Assembly (NCBI RefSeq): GCF_037975245.1
Contig: NC_092574.1
Location: 7,000,713-7,064,712 of the forward strand
DNA from: Apostichopus japonicus
Lineage: Eukaryota; Echinodermata; Holothuroidea; Aspidochirotida; Stichopodidae
Direction: 5' to 3'
Length of the DNA stretch: 64,000 nucleotides
Shown: positions 61,501 through 64,000 of the stretch, piece by piece
How the letters are laid out: each line of letters begins with the position of its first letter
Numbering within the stretch: position 1 is the first letter of the stretch
The notes under the pieces: generated by a model
What the model was told of the DNA's origin: nothing
The model's input: only the letters and a program-made list of their open reading frames with translations
Database searches by the model: none
Position numbers and translations under genes: made by a program

Positions 61501-63886
61501 CACTTATTTTGCTCTCAAAACGCCTATAATCGCCTCCACTAGGAACATAATCCTTATCCAAACTAATTCCTGACTTCATTTTTAGAGTACTCATTTGAAA
61601 TTCATGCATAAAGGCCTAAATTAGTGTTCTAGATTTAGTTATAAGAAGTACTTTTGTTTGAACATTGATAATCTGGATAAAAGTACAAGAAGAAATGACA
61701 TTTGAAACTGGATATAACTCCAAACGTTACATAGTGTTTCACCAATGACCTATGTTGCCTAATGTCCTCATCTATTTCCCATGGCTCTACAGAAAATAAA
61801 ATAAAATGATATTCAATGAGGTTATATGTCACACAAGTCTTGTATTTATTCTTACCTACACACACACTGAAGGAACAGACATCTGATAAGCCAAGATTAT
61901 CTGAGCAAAAGCATACAACAGTAGTACAGGGAGTTCCTGTTGGGAAAGTGCTTCCAGCTGGAGGGTTGCAAGAGACTTGTAGATTACCTTGTTCAGCATC
62001 ATTACAAGTAGGGGATGTTGTGAAACTGTTAACAGTGCCAACTGGACAACCAGAAAGCATAGGTGCAGTGTTTGCTGTTGCTGAATGAACCAAAGAAAAC
62101 CACAACTTGAAGAAATATAAAATATATGAGATCATTTGATTTTAGAAGTAGAAAGCAGTTTATTTTCTGAATTCAATTGTTTTTTTTTAGAGTATTAATT
62201 TGAAATTCATGTATAAAGACCTAAAGTAGTATTCTAGGTTTAATTATAAGCAGTGCTTTTGTTTCAACATTGAGAATCTGGATATAGGTATAAGAAGAAA
62301 TTACATTTATAACTGAAAATAACTCCTAAAGTTACATAGTGTGTATACCATGTGCAATGCTGCCTAAAGTCCTCAACAAATTCATTTGACTAAATTACAG
62401 AAAATAAAAGAACACGAAGAGAATTTTAATGAGATTATAAGTAATGCAAGTCTTGTATTTATTCTTACCCACAACACTGAAGGTACAGTCATCTGATAAG
62501 CCAAGATTATCTGAGCATGAGCATGTAACAGCAGTAGTTCCTGCTTGGAAAGTGCTTCCAGCTGGAGGGTTGCAATTGACTGCTAGAGTACCTTGTTCAG
62601 CATCATTACAAGTAGGGGATGTTGTGAAACTGTTGACAGTGCCAACTGGACAACCAGAAAGCATAGGTGCAGTGTTTGCTGAATGAACCAATGAAAACCA
62701 CAACTTGAAGAAATACAAAATATACAAGATTTTTTAATTTAGAAGTAGTGAGCAATTTTATTTTCTGAATTCCATAGTATTTTTAGAGTATTATTTTGGA
62801 ATTCATGCGTAAATGCCTAAATTAGTGTTCTAGATTTAATTATAAGCAGTGCTTTTGTTTCAACATTGAGAATCTGGATATAGGTAAAAGAAGAAATTAC
62901 ATTTATAACTGAAAATAATTCCTAAAGTTACATAGTGTGTATACCATGTGCAATGCTGCCTAAAGTCCTCAACAAATTCATTTGACTAAATTACAGAAAA
63001 TAAAAGAACACGAAGAGAATTTTAATGAGATTATAAGTAATGCAAGTCTTGTATTTATTCTTACCCACAACACTGAAGGTACAGACATCTAATAAGCCAA
63101 AATTATCTGAGCATGAGCATGTAACAGCAGTAGTTCCTGCTTGGAAAGTGCTTCCAGCTGGAGGGTTGCAATTGACTGCTAGAGGACCTTGTTCAGCATC
63201 ATTACAAGTAGGGGATGTTGTGAAACTGTTGACAGTGCCAACTGGACAACCAGAAAGCATAGGTGCAGTGTTTGCTGTTGCTGCATGAACCAAAGAAAAC
63301 AACAACTTGAAGAAATACAAAATATACAAGATTATTTAATTTAGTAGTAGAATTAAAGCAATTTTTTTCCCTGAATTCCGCTCTAGTATTTTTAGAGTAT
63401 TAATTTGAAATTCATGCATAAAGACCTTAAGTAGTCTTCTAGATTTAATTATAAGTAGTGCTCTTGCTTCAAAATTGCGAATCTGGATAAAAGTATAAGA
63501 AGAAATGACATTTATAACTGAATATAGCTCCAAAAGTTACATAGTGCGTATACCATGTGCAATGCTGCCATAAGTCCTCAACAAATTCATTTGACTCTAC
63601 AGAAAATAAAAGAACACGAAGAGAATTTTAATGAGATTATAAGTAATGCAAGTCTTGTATTTATTCTTACCCACAACACTGAAGGTACAGACATCTGATA
63701 AGCCAAAATTATCTGAGCAAAAGCATATAACAGTGGTTCCTCCTGCTTGGAAAGTGCTTCCAGCTGGAGGGTTACAATTGACTGCTAGAGTACCTTGTTC
63801 AGCATCAATACAAGTAGGGGATGTTGTGAAACTGTTGACAGTGCCAACTGGACAACCAGAAAGCATAGGTGCAGTGTTTGCTGTTG
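22514..63886 (-). CDS. Giant secreted HYR/EGF/CUB-like gene (5' partial)
   Basis: About 36 exons read right to left give about 2,290 residues; the 5' end lies beyond the window. The N-to-C order is 15 Cys-rich HYR, 1 canonical HYR, 9 EGF-like, 1 canonical HYR, 5 Cys-rich HYR, 1 EGF, a Cys-rich module, a CUB-like domain, a furin-type site and a short tail. HYR modules have an immunoglobulin-like fold and build extracellular matrix proteins such as sea urchin hyalin, so a secreted matrix, adhesion or recognition role is likely. Every internal exon is phase 1-1. No membrane segment is visible, and the signal peptide is not in the window. The Cys-rich HYR exons sit in ~605-bp tandem units. One transcription unit is inferred from strand, phase and order; two adjacent genes are possible, because the 47.3-50.3 kb gap has no exon. 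Confidence 0.75.
23293..23340 (-). CDS. Small exon with furin-type cleavage site
   Basis: 48 bp, phase 1-1, donor GTGAGT. It encodes [19 protein letters not shown] followed by Ser fits a proprotein convertase site, and NMT is a possible N-glycosylation site. The acceptor reads TAGAAG, a NAGNAG tandem site, so a 51-bp version starting at 23343 is equally in frame. Confidence 0.65.
24104..24442 (-). CDS. CUB-like domain exon
   Basis: 339 bp (113 residues), phase 1-1, acceptor CAAACAG, donor GTAAGC. The pattern PNTYPQG ... [17 protein letters not shown] ... [10 protein letters not shown] matches the strand order and spacing of a CUB domain (YP near the start, LWIRF and GF near the end). Two features of classic CUB domains are not seen: the four conserved Cys and a Ca-binding Asp pattern. 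I therefore call it CUB-like. Confidence 0.6.
25048..25263 (-). CDS. Cys-rich exon of unrecognised fold
   Basis: 216 bp, phase 1-1, acceptor CTCTTAG, donor GTAAGT. Eight Cys fall in AECPG, PVCPAG, SSCTQ, VCCTCS and QCCFA. I do not recognise the family. It lies between the last EGF and the CUB-like exon. Confidence 0.65.
25820..26000 (-). pseudogene. Degenerate partial copy of the canonical HYR exon
   Basis: Matches about 31149-31330 (the 3' half of the HYR exon at 31240-31491 plus its downstream intron). Similarity stops near 26000, so the 5' half of the exon and its acceptor are missing. The conserved Cys before SFV is changed to Phe, and the donor side reads CGATGTAATC instead of CCAGGTAATC. 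This looks like a dead exon in the intron between the Cys-rich module and an EGF exon. Confidence 0.75.
26104..26217 (-). CDS. EGF-like exon (6 Cys)
   Basis: 114 bp, phase 1-1. [15 protein letters not shown] and [14 protein letters not shown] give the standard six-Cys EGF pattern. No Ca-binding DxDE signature precedes the first Cys. It is the last EGF before the C-terminal modules. Confidence 0.9.
26218..27723 (-). other. Intron; nothing recognised
   Basis: 1.5 kb between the EGF exon and the C-terminal HYR cluster. No further exon, repeat or element could be supported. Confidence 0.5.
27724..27942 (-). CDS. Cys-rich HYR exon, C-terminal cluster copy 1
   Basis: 219 bp, 73 codons, phase 1-1, acceptor ATTCAG, donor GTAAGA. 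Starts [13 protein letters not shown] and ends with a CTFSVSV strand. Six Cys. The variable codon before CTFSV is ATC (Ile) at 27746-27748. Nearly identical to copy 2, including the intron. Confidence 0.88.
28332..28550 (-). CDS. Cys-rich HYR exon, C-terminal cluster copy 2
   Basis: 219 bp, 608 bp from copy 1. Differs from copy 1 chiefly at the variable codon, here TTC (Phe). Six Cys. Confidence 0.88.
28939..29157 (-). CDS. Cys-rich HYR exon, C-terminal cluster copy 3
   Basis: 219 bp, six Cys. Variable codon GTC (Val). It uses TCSCSD where copies 1 and 2 have TCFCSD, a trait shared with the A-type exons of the distant cluster. Confidence 0.88.
29544..29762 (-). CDS. Cys-rich HYR exon, C-terminal cluster copy 4
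   Basis: 219 bp, six Cys. Variable codon ATC (Ile). It has [17 protein letters not shown] and a PVDTV variant of the usual PVGTV. The upstream intron contains a short (TA)n run. Confidence 0.88.
30147..30365 (-). CDS. Cys-rich HYR exon, C-terminal cluster copy 5
   Basis: 219 bp, six Cys. Variable codon GAC (Asp). It has [17 protein letters not shown]. It is the first of the cluster in transcript order; the unit's intron similarity stops at about 30475. Confidence 0.88.
30738..30768 (+). repeat. Short (TTGAT)n tandem repeat
   Basis: Four TTGAT units followed by TTATTTGATTTTCC. This type of pentamer run often marks the 3' end of a non-LTR element, but no body is recognisable here. Confidence 0.6.
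31048..31119 (-). repeat. Short tandem repeat (about 13 bp) in an intron
   Basis: Repeats of CAGCTAAAAATT with slight variation, between the two HYR exon types. Confidence 0.8.
31240..31491 (-). CDS. Canonical HYR exon (2 Cys)
   Basis: 252 bp (84 residues), phase 1-1, acceptor TTCCAG, donor GTAATC. It has [42 protein letters not shown] and VITV: the usual HYR length and two-Cys pattern. A degenerate partial copy lies 5.4 kb downstream. Confidence 0.9.
31492..34216 (-). other. Intron with a MITE; no exon recognised
   Basis: 2.7 kb between the canonical HYR exon and the next EGF exon. It holds MITE copy 2 (32064-32430); I see nothing else to call. Confidence 0.5.
32064..32430. mobile_element. 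hAT-type MITE, copy 2
   Basis: 367 bp, highly similar to the element at 6378-6751 and in the same orientation. Target-site duplication TTTAAAGG at 32056-32063 and 32431-32438. The two unrelated 8-bp duplications fix the element ends independently. Confidence 0.85.
34217..34336 (-). CDS. EGF-like exon (6 Cys)
   Basis: 120 bp, phase 1-1, acceptor TTTACAG, donor [21 protein letters not shown] and [16 protein letters not shown] give a standard EGF. Confidence 0.9.
35211..35363 (-). CDS. EGF-like exon (7 Cys)
   Basis: 153 bp, phase 1-1, acceptor CGCCAG, donor [22 protein letters not shown], then an inserted NTYCSATDD and [13 protein letters not shown]. The Cys in NTYC is extra to the EGF pattern and has no partner inside the module. 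Confidence 0.87.
36541..36705 (-). CDS. EGF-like exon (6 Cys, long loop)
   Basis: 165 bp, phase 1-1, acceptor TTACAG, donor [20 protein letters not shown], then an Asn/Ser-rich loop between Cys3 and Cys4, then [14 protein letters not shown]. The loop makes it the longest EGF in the window. Confidence 0.88.
37457..37560. repeat. Solo unit of the 100-bp minisatellite
   Basis: One unit (GGTCATACTCACCCTGCC ... GGATATGCTCCTCTTTCCCA) matching the array at 38023-38925 but separated from it by an EGF exon. Confidence 0.85.
37650..37784 (-). CDS. EGF-like exon (7 Cys)
   Basis: 135 bp, phase 1-1, acceptor TTTCAG, donor [21 protein letters not shown] and [16 protein letters not shown]. The double Cys in DGCC gives an odd total. 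It lies between the solo minisatellite unit and the main array. Confidence 0.87.
37890..38041 (+). repeat. Minisatellite variant, left arm of a 152-bp inverted pair
   Basis: This segment reappears on the opposite strand at 41210-41361, with one mismatch that I can see (GAGTAACTCT versus GAGTATCTCT). It includes the variant CCATTGCTAGAACTCTCC that the array units lack. Confidence 0.85.
38023..38925. repeat. 100-bp minisatellite array, about 9 units
   Basis: Units of exactly 100 bp, with GTCATACTCACCCTGC recurring every 100 bp from 38031 to 38831. Each unit holds several CAGAGTAT-like words. The units are close to identical. A degenerate continuation runs to about 39780. Confidence 0.95.
39786..40845. 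repeat. 34-bp minisatellite array, about 31 units
   Basis: Units of 34 bp built on CTACTGATAATACTCTCC plus CATGCTGGCAGTATCCT, with variants GATCATACTC and GAGAGTAT. Variant units read ATACTCTC-CATGCT-GAGAGTAT, a perfect 8-bp hairpin stem. It shares CATACTC and AGTAT words with the 100-bp array, so both probably derive from one ancestral repeat. There are no unique spacers. Confidence 0.93.
41210..41361 (-). repeat. Minisatellite variant, right arm of a 152-bp inverted pair
   Basis: Reverse-complement copy of 37890-38041, about 3.2 kb away, just beyond the 34-bp array. It is the only piece of the 100-bp family seen in inverted orientation. Confidence 0.85.
41494..41619 (-). CDS. EGF-like exon (7 Cys)
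   Basis: 126 bp, phase 1-1, acceptor ATCTAG, donor [38 protein letters not shown]. It has the extra Cys between Cys3 and Cys4 seen in the 8-Cys neighbours but lacks the second extra Cys. Confidence 0.88.
41822..41944 (-). CDS. EGF-like exon (8 Cys)
   Basis: 123 bp, phase 1-1, acceptor TTTCAG, donor [39 protein letters not shown]. The extra pair is the Cys in AESC and the one in CTGC. Confidence 0.9.
43529..43651 (-). CDS. EGF-like exon (8 Cys)
   Basis: 123 bp, phase 1-1, acceptor TATCAG, donor [39 protein letters not shown]. Same 8-Cys layout as the exons at 41822-41944 and 45097-45222. Confidence 0.9.
44163..44300 (-). CDS. Possible Cys-rich exon (doubtful)
   Basis: 138 bp bounded by TCATAG and GTAAGG, in phase 1-1 and open. 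It would encode [21 protein letters not shown] and VQCPTPALC. It is much more GC-rich than its surroundings and built partly of repeated CCTGCGCTGCCC-like words. A second frame is also open, so it could be a GC-rich repeat that fits the phase by chance. No family recognised. Confidence 0.3.
45097..45222 (-). CDS. EGF-like exon (8 Cys)
   Basis: 126 bp, phase 1-1, acceptor TTTCAG, donor [38 protein letters not shown], with both extra cysteines present. Confidence 0.9.
45714..45827 (-). CDS. EGF-like exon (7 Cys)
   Basis: 114 bp, phase 1-1, acceptor TGTAG, donor [34 protein letters not shown]. It carries the CxxC extra Cys but not its partner between Cys3 and Cys4, the mirror image of the exon at 41494-41619. 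Confidence 0.88.
45828..47024 (-). other. Intron; nothing recognised
   Basis: 1.2 kb between the canonical HYR exon and the first EGF exon. An (AG)n run lies at about 46973-46991. Confidence 0.5.
47025..47273 (-). CDS. Canonical HYR exon (2 Cys)
   Basis: 249 bp (83 residues), phase 1-1, acceptor TTTGCAG, donor GTTTGT. It has [44 protein letters not shown] and ATCSFTVTV: a textbook HYR layout. It joins the N-terminal HYR cluster to the EGF block. Confidence 0.92.
47274..50297 (-). other. 3-kb gap without recognised exons
   Basis: AT-rich sequence with a G-run at 49620-49634. No HYR, EGF or other exon could be supported. It is the widest exon-free stretch that no repeat complex explains, so a gene boundary here is possible. 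Confidence 0.45.
50298..50371 (-). pseudogene. Truncated Cys-rich HYR exon
   Basis: Only the last 74 bp of an HYR exon remain, with an intact donor (GTAAGG). Similarity stops at 50371, where the dispersed repeat begins. In the remaining part the second Cys of TCSCSD is changed to Phe (TCSFSD), and the variable codon is GTC. It has no acceptor, so it is probably not spliced in. Confidence 0.8.
50372..50613. repeat. Dispersed repeat, copy 2
   Basis: Matches 2907-3118. Its left edge coincides with the break in the HYR exon at 50371, so the repeat replaced or displaced the 5' two-thirds of that exon. Confidence 0.65.
50852..51076 (-). CDS. HYR exon, N-terminal cluster, type B (7 Cys)
   Basis: 225 bp, 75 codons, phase 1-1, donor GTAAGA. 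It has [18 protein letters not shown], where the TPC insertion gives the seventh Cys. Variable codon TTC (Phe). The intron upstream of it in transcript order carries Penelope-like insert 1. It is the last intact exon of the cluster. Confidence 0.88.
51327..51959 (-). mobile_element. Penelope-like element fragment, copy 1
   Basis: 633 bp flanked by a 20-bp direct repeat (51307-51326 and 51960-51979) of the host intron. On the minus strand it encodes [28 protein letters not shown] and [10 protein letters not shown], the C-terminal part of the GIY-YIG endonuclease of Penelope-like elements. A purine-rich tract and a hammerhead-like motif at 51403-51443 follow. The motif core here is disrupted (CTGAAAAGATGATCC). 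Confidence 0.75.
52118..52336 (-). CDS. HYR exon, N-terminal cluster, type A (6 Cys)
   Basis: 219 bp, phase 1-1. It has [17 protein letters not shown]; variable codon TTC (Phe). The first residues are EPANTAP. The intron downstream of it contains Penelope-like insert 1. Confidence 0.88.
52721..52945 (-). CDS. HYR exon, N-terminal cluster, type B (7 Cys)
   Basis: 225 bp, phase 1-1. It has [20 protein letters not shown] and ends VCSFIV rather than VCTFSV. Variable codon GTC (Val). Confidence 0.88.
   Translation of the reverse strand, partial: QQQTLHLCFLVVQLALLTVSQHPLLVMMLNKVIYKSLATLQLEALSHRELPVLLLYAFAQIILAYQMSVLSLCV
53326..53544 (-). CDS. HYR exon, N-terminal cluster, type A (6 Cys)
   Basis: 219 bp, phase 1-1. 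Variable codon GGC (Gly), the only Gly among the copies. Starts EPANTAP. Confidence 0.88.
53928..54152 (-). CDS. HYR exon, N-terminal cluster, type B (7 Cys)
   Basis: 225 bp, phase 1-1. It has FTTTPTCND where the others have FTTSPTCND, and SSFPAGTPC. Variable codon GTC (Val). Confidence 0.88.
54542..54760 (-). CDS. HYR exon, N-terminal cluster, type A (6 Cys)
   Basis: 219 bp, phase 1-1. It has [11 protein letters not shown] and a Pro-to-Ser change in CNPSAG. Variable codon GTC (Val). It is followed in window order by another A exon, the one break in the A/B alternation. Confidence 0.88.
55011..55646 (-). mobile_element. Penelope-like element fragment, copy 2
   Basis: 636 bp with the same junctions and flanking 20-bp repeat (54991-55010 and 55647-55666) as copy 1, so it is the same insertion duplicated with its host block. 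It encodes the same GIY-YIG C-terminal segment. Its hammerhead-like motif at 55088-55127 keeps an intact core on the minus strand. Confidence 0.75.
55088..55127 (-). ncRNA. Hammerhead-ribozyme-like motif in the Penelope fragment
   Basis: On the minus strand it reads GCCT, CTGAAGA, then a stem II hairpin GATCC-TGCTA-GGATC, then GAAA, CGTC and AGGC. GCCT can pair with AGGC as stem I, and the CUGANGA and GAAA core elements are present. Minimal hammerheads with almost no stem III are known from Penelope-like elements. Activity is not shown by sequence. Confidence 0.55.
55802..56020 (-). CDS. HYR exon, N-terminal cluster, type A (6 Cys)
   Basis: 219 bp, phase 1-1. Variable codon GAC (Asp). Starts APANTAP; has TCFCSD. 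Its position is equivalent to 52118-52336 in the 3.69-kb block. Confidence 0.88.
56409..56633 (-). CDS. HYR exon, N-terminal cluster, type B (7 Cys)
   Basis: 225 bp, phase 1-1. It has [20 protein letters not shown]; variable codon GTC (Val). Equivalent to 52721-52945. Confidence 0.88.
   Translation of the reverse strand, partial: HQQTLHLCFLVVQLALLTVSQHPLLVMMLNKVIYKSLATLQLEALSQQELPVLLLYAFAQIILAYQMSVPSVCV
57020..57238 (-). CDS. HYR exon, N-terminal cluster, type A (6 Cys)
   Basis: 219 bp, phase 1-1. Starts ESSNTAP; has GSSDDC, where Leu before Ser is changed and the variable codon is GAC (Asp). Equivalent to 53326-53544, which has Gly there. Confidence 0.88.
57622..57846 (-). CDS. HYR exon, N-terminal cluster, type B (7 Cys)
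   Basis: 225 bp, phase 1-1. It has PILSGCP and [20 protein letters not shown]; variable codon GTC (Val). Equivalent to 53928-54152. Confidence 0.88.
   Translation of the reverse strand, partial: QQQTLHLYFLVVQLALLTVSQHPLLVMMLNKVIYKSLATLQLEALSQQELPVLLLYAFAQIILAYQMSVPSVCV
58232..58450 (-). CDS. HYR exon, N-terminal cluster, type A (6 Cys)
   Basis: 219 bp, phase 1-1. Starts EPVNTAP; has GSSDFC, variable codon TTC (Phe). The intron on its 5' side carries the CR1 element. Equivalent to 54542-54760. Confidence 0.88.
58561..61577 (-). mobile_element. CR1/Jockey-type non-LTR retrotransposon, probably 5'-truncated
   Basis: A 3.0-kb insertion into an HYR intron; the interrupted intron resumes at 61578 with a flanking ATTT on both sides. 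It has a 3' UTR of about 90 bp and a short (CTAAA)n-like 3' tail at 58561-58573. It is not present at the equivalent place of any other unit, so it postdates the block duplication. The body carries one long intact frame, described separately. Confidence 0.88.
58655..61579 (-). CDS. Endonuclease/reverse transcriptase of the CR1-like element
   Basis: 974 codons open from the ATG at 61579 to TGA at 58655, with no stop or frameshift. Order by residue in the extended frame that starts 10 residues upstream in the host intron: an AP-type endonuclease at about 55-280 ([23 protein letters not shown]); a linker; reverse transcriptase at about 500-760 ([52 protein letters not shown]); and a C-terminal segment ending [17 protein letters not shown] is the catalytic pair. 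There is no RNase H. The ATG is formed at the insertion junction, two bases from the host and one from the element, so the native start is probably lost. Clade placement (CR1/Jockey) is from motif style, not a tree. Confidence 0.88.
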   Translation of the reverse strand: MKSGISLDKDYVPSGGDYRRFESKISDSHSSNFRRHAKVHSFRDRLKIVFTNARSIRKNFAEFTVLLEDLKPDVFGITESWLREDIDSAEVSHPGYVVYRQDRRDTHNGVGGGVLLYVRDDIVSVEKSQLQGSFVNSVWCELSTNNSKRSRDVITVGVVYRSPNSSDDNDVVLFDSIRKAAKGDVVIMGDFNFPDINWIDGSSSRKGSNFLDVVQDCFLHQHVTFPTRGDNILDLVLSSNPSNVVDLTGLGKLGTSDHDILAFDVVCKVVSSISKEKVPDFSRSDTEAIETLLKGTDWINLFSDMSASQSWICFADKLKVIMENHVPWKNRRRKSSMPHWMNKKVRCAIRQKRRMWKLFRRTKSESLLAKFKIHQLKVECLVSDAKLNFEKSIALKIKDNPKAFFSYVRSKQKVKDAIVSLRAPQADKIVTDSQDLADLLNDYFVSVFTREDTSSIPDFQGGSDRPKLDTVLFSDDVVLKELLRLNVSKASGPDAIHPYLLKTFAHYFCVPLSLIFSKFMDEGYVPRDWRCANITPIFKKGDKTKPCNYRPVSLTSVVCKVMESIVKKSLVCHFSSQSLIRESQHGFCQKRSCLTNILEFMEDVTSSLNRQRSVDVVFLDFQKAFDKVPHQRLLLRLKSMGVKGNLLSWIGNWLGNREQRVVINGCASSWQNVTSGVPQGSVLGPLLFVAYINDIDGDILCTAKKFADDTKLYSEVSSKSDSEKFQADLDKIFSWSQGWQMLFNIDKCKVMHIGSSNQKFTYNLNGVELQEVSVERDLGIYIDSSLQPSKHCLEAAKRGNRVLGMIKRNFSFLKEDIVVRLYKQLVRPHLEYAVQAWNPYFAKDKEVLERVQRRATRMISSLKRVPYYRRLQLLNLTTLELRRLRGDLIQVFKIVYGFDNLSFTDFFMFANSSCTRGHCLKLQKSHSRINIRHNFFSNRVVNEWNSLPEKVVLASSVNGFKNALDKHFKHCNRV
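61856..62080 (-). CDS. HYR exon, N-terminal cluster, type B (7 Cys)
   Basis: 225 bp, phase 1-1. It has STFPTGTPC; variable codon GTC (Val). It is separated from the next A exon by the CR1 insertion. Confidence 0.88.
   Translation of the reverse strand, partial: QQQTLHLCFLVVQLALLTVSQHPLLVMMLNKVIYKSLATLQLEALSQQELPVLLLYAFAQIILAYQMSVPSVCV
62469..62678 (-). CDS. HYR exon, N-terminal cluster, type C (6 Cys, short)
   Basis: 210 bp, 70 codons, phase 1-1. Lacks two codons at the start (begins ANTAP) and one at the end (CTFSVV). It has [17 protein letters not shown]; variable codon GAC (Asp). Confidence 0.87.
63065..63280 (-). CDS. HYR exon, N-terminal cluster, type C (6 Cys)
   Basis: 216 bp, phase 1-1, acceptor TGCAG. 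It has AEQGPLAV where the others have AEQGTLAV or AEQGNLAV, and GLLDVC with a Ser-to-Leu change; variable codon GTC (Val). Confidence 0.87.
63671..63886 (-). CDS. HYR exon, N-terminal cluster, type C (6 Cys)
   Basis: 216 bp, phase 1-1. It has [10 protein letters not shown] where the others have CNDAEQG, and [17 protein letters not shown]; variable codon GTC (Val). The intron beyond it (63887-64000) matches the unit consensus, so the array continues past the window. Confidence 0.87.
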
Positions 63887-64000
63887 CTGAATGAACAAAA
63901 GAAAACCACAACTTGAAGAAATATAAAATATATGAGATTATTTGATTTCAAAAAGTAGCAAGCAGTCTTAGTTTCTGAATTCCACAATTGTATTTTTAGA

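Larger units (their letters stand above)
50852..64000 (-). repeat. N-terminal HYR exon array, ~605-bp units with higher-order structure
   Basis: Fifteen exon-plus-intron units in direct tandem. Exon starts are about 605 bp apart except where the Penelope-like fragments or the CR1 element intervene. In window order the exon types are B A B A B A A B A B A B C C C. A block of about 3.69 kb is repeated: element or exon positions 51327, 52118, 52721, 53326, 53928 and 54542 correspond to 55011, 55802, 56409, 57020, 57622 and 58232. Introns are nearly as similar as exons. Confidence 0.93.

Noticed and set aside
27699-63894. Plus-strand open frames (about 80-105 residues) opposite every HYR exon
   Set aside because: They are antisense shadows of the HYR exons. 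They have no splice context of their own, and the protein features (Cys pattern, phase, HYR motifs) fit the minus strand only.

Overview
The window is animal nuclear DNA: AT-rich, with intron-split genes, GT-AG splice sites, microsatellites, a CR1-type non-LTR retrotransposon, Penelope-like fragments and hAT-type MITEs. The long secreted protein of hyalin-repeat (HYR), EGF and CUB-like modules suggests a deuterostome invertebrate, most likely an echinoderm and perhaps a sea cucumber. That placement is an inference from gene content, not from a marker gene. All three recognised genes lie on the minus strand, so they are read from right to left.

Left part (1-22.5 kb). Two 5' coding exons of a GRXCR1-like gene lie at 4.2-5.3 kb; its 3' exons are not found in the window. 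A complete seven-exon PPAT gene (amidophosphoribosyltransferase, first step of purine synthesis) spans 10553-17845 and encodes 513 residues. Between and inside these genes are a hAT-type MITE with its own empty-site copy beside it, an antisense copy of the end of GRXCR1 exon 1 inside a PPAT intron, two foldback elements, a long (AT)n tract and a minisatellite just downstream of the PPAT stop codon. The stretch 17.8-22.5 kb holds no gene that I can see.

Right part (22.5-64 kb). One giant gene, open at its 5' end beyond the window, appears to fill the rest. From N to C it encodes 15 Cys-rich HYR exons, a canonical HYR, five EGF-like exons (plus one doubtful Cys-rich exon), four more EGF exons, a canonical HYR, five more Cys-rich HYR exons, an EGF, an unrecognised Cys-rich module, a CUB-like domain, a short exon with a furin-type RKRR site, and a terminal exon. 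Every internal exon is symmetric (phase 1-1), so exons can be gained, lost or skipped without breaking the frame. About 2,290 residues are encoded inside the window. That this is one transcription unit is inferred from strand, phase and order.

The HYR exons are tandem copies of a unit of about 605 bp (exon plus intron). They alternate between a 6-Cys form (A) and a 7-Cys form (B). A block of about 3.69 kb was duplicated together with a Penelope-like insertion, and a CR1 element later entered one intron. Across otherwise near-identical copies one codon changes repeatedly (Ile, Phe, Val, Asp or Gly, always NNC). A 3.9-kb complex of minisatellites (100-bp and 34-bp units) with a 152-bp inverted copy at its far end fills one intron between EGF exons.
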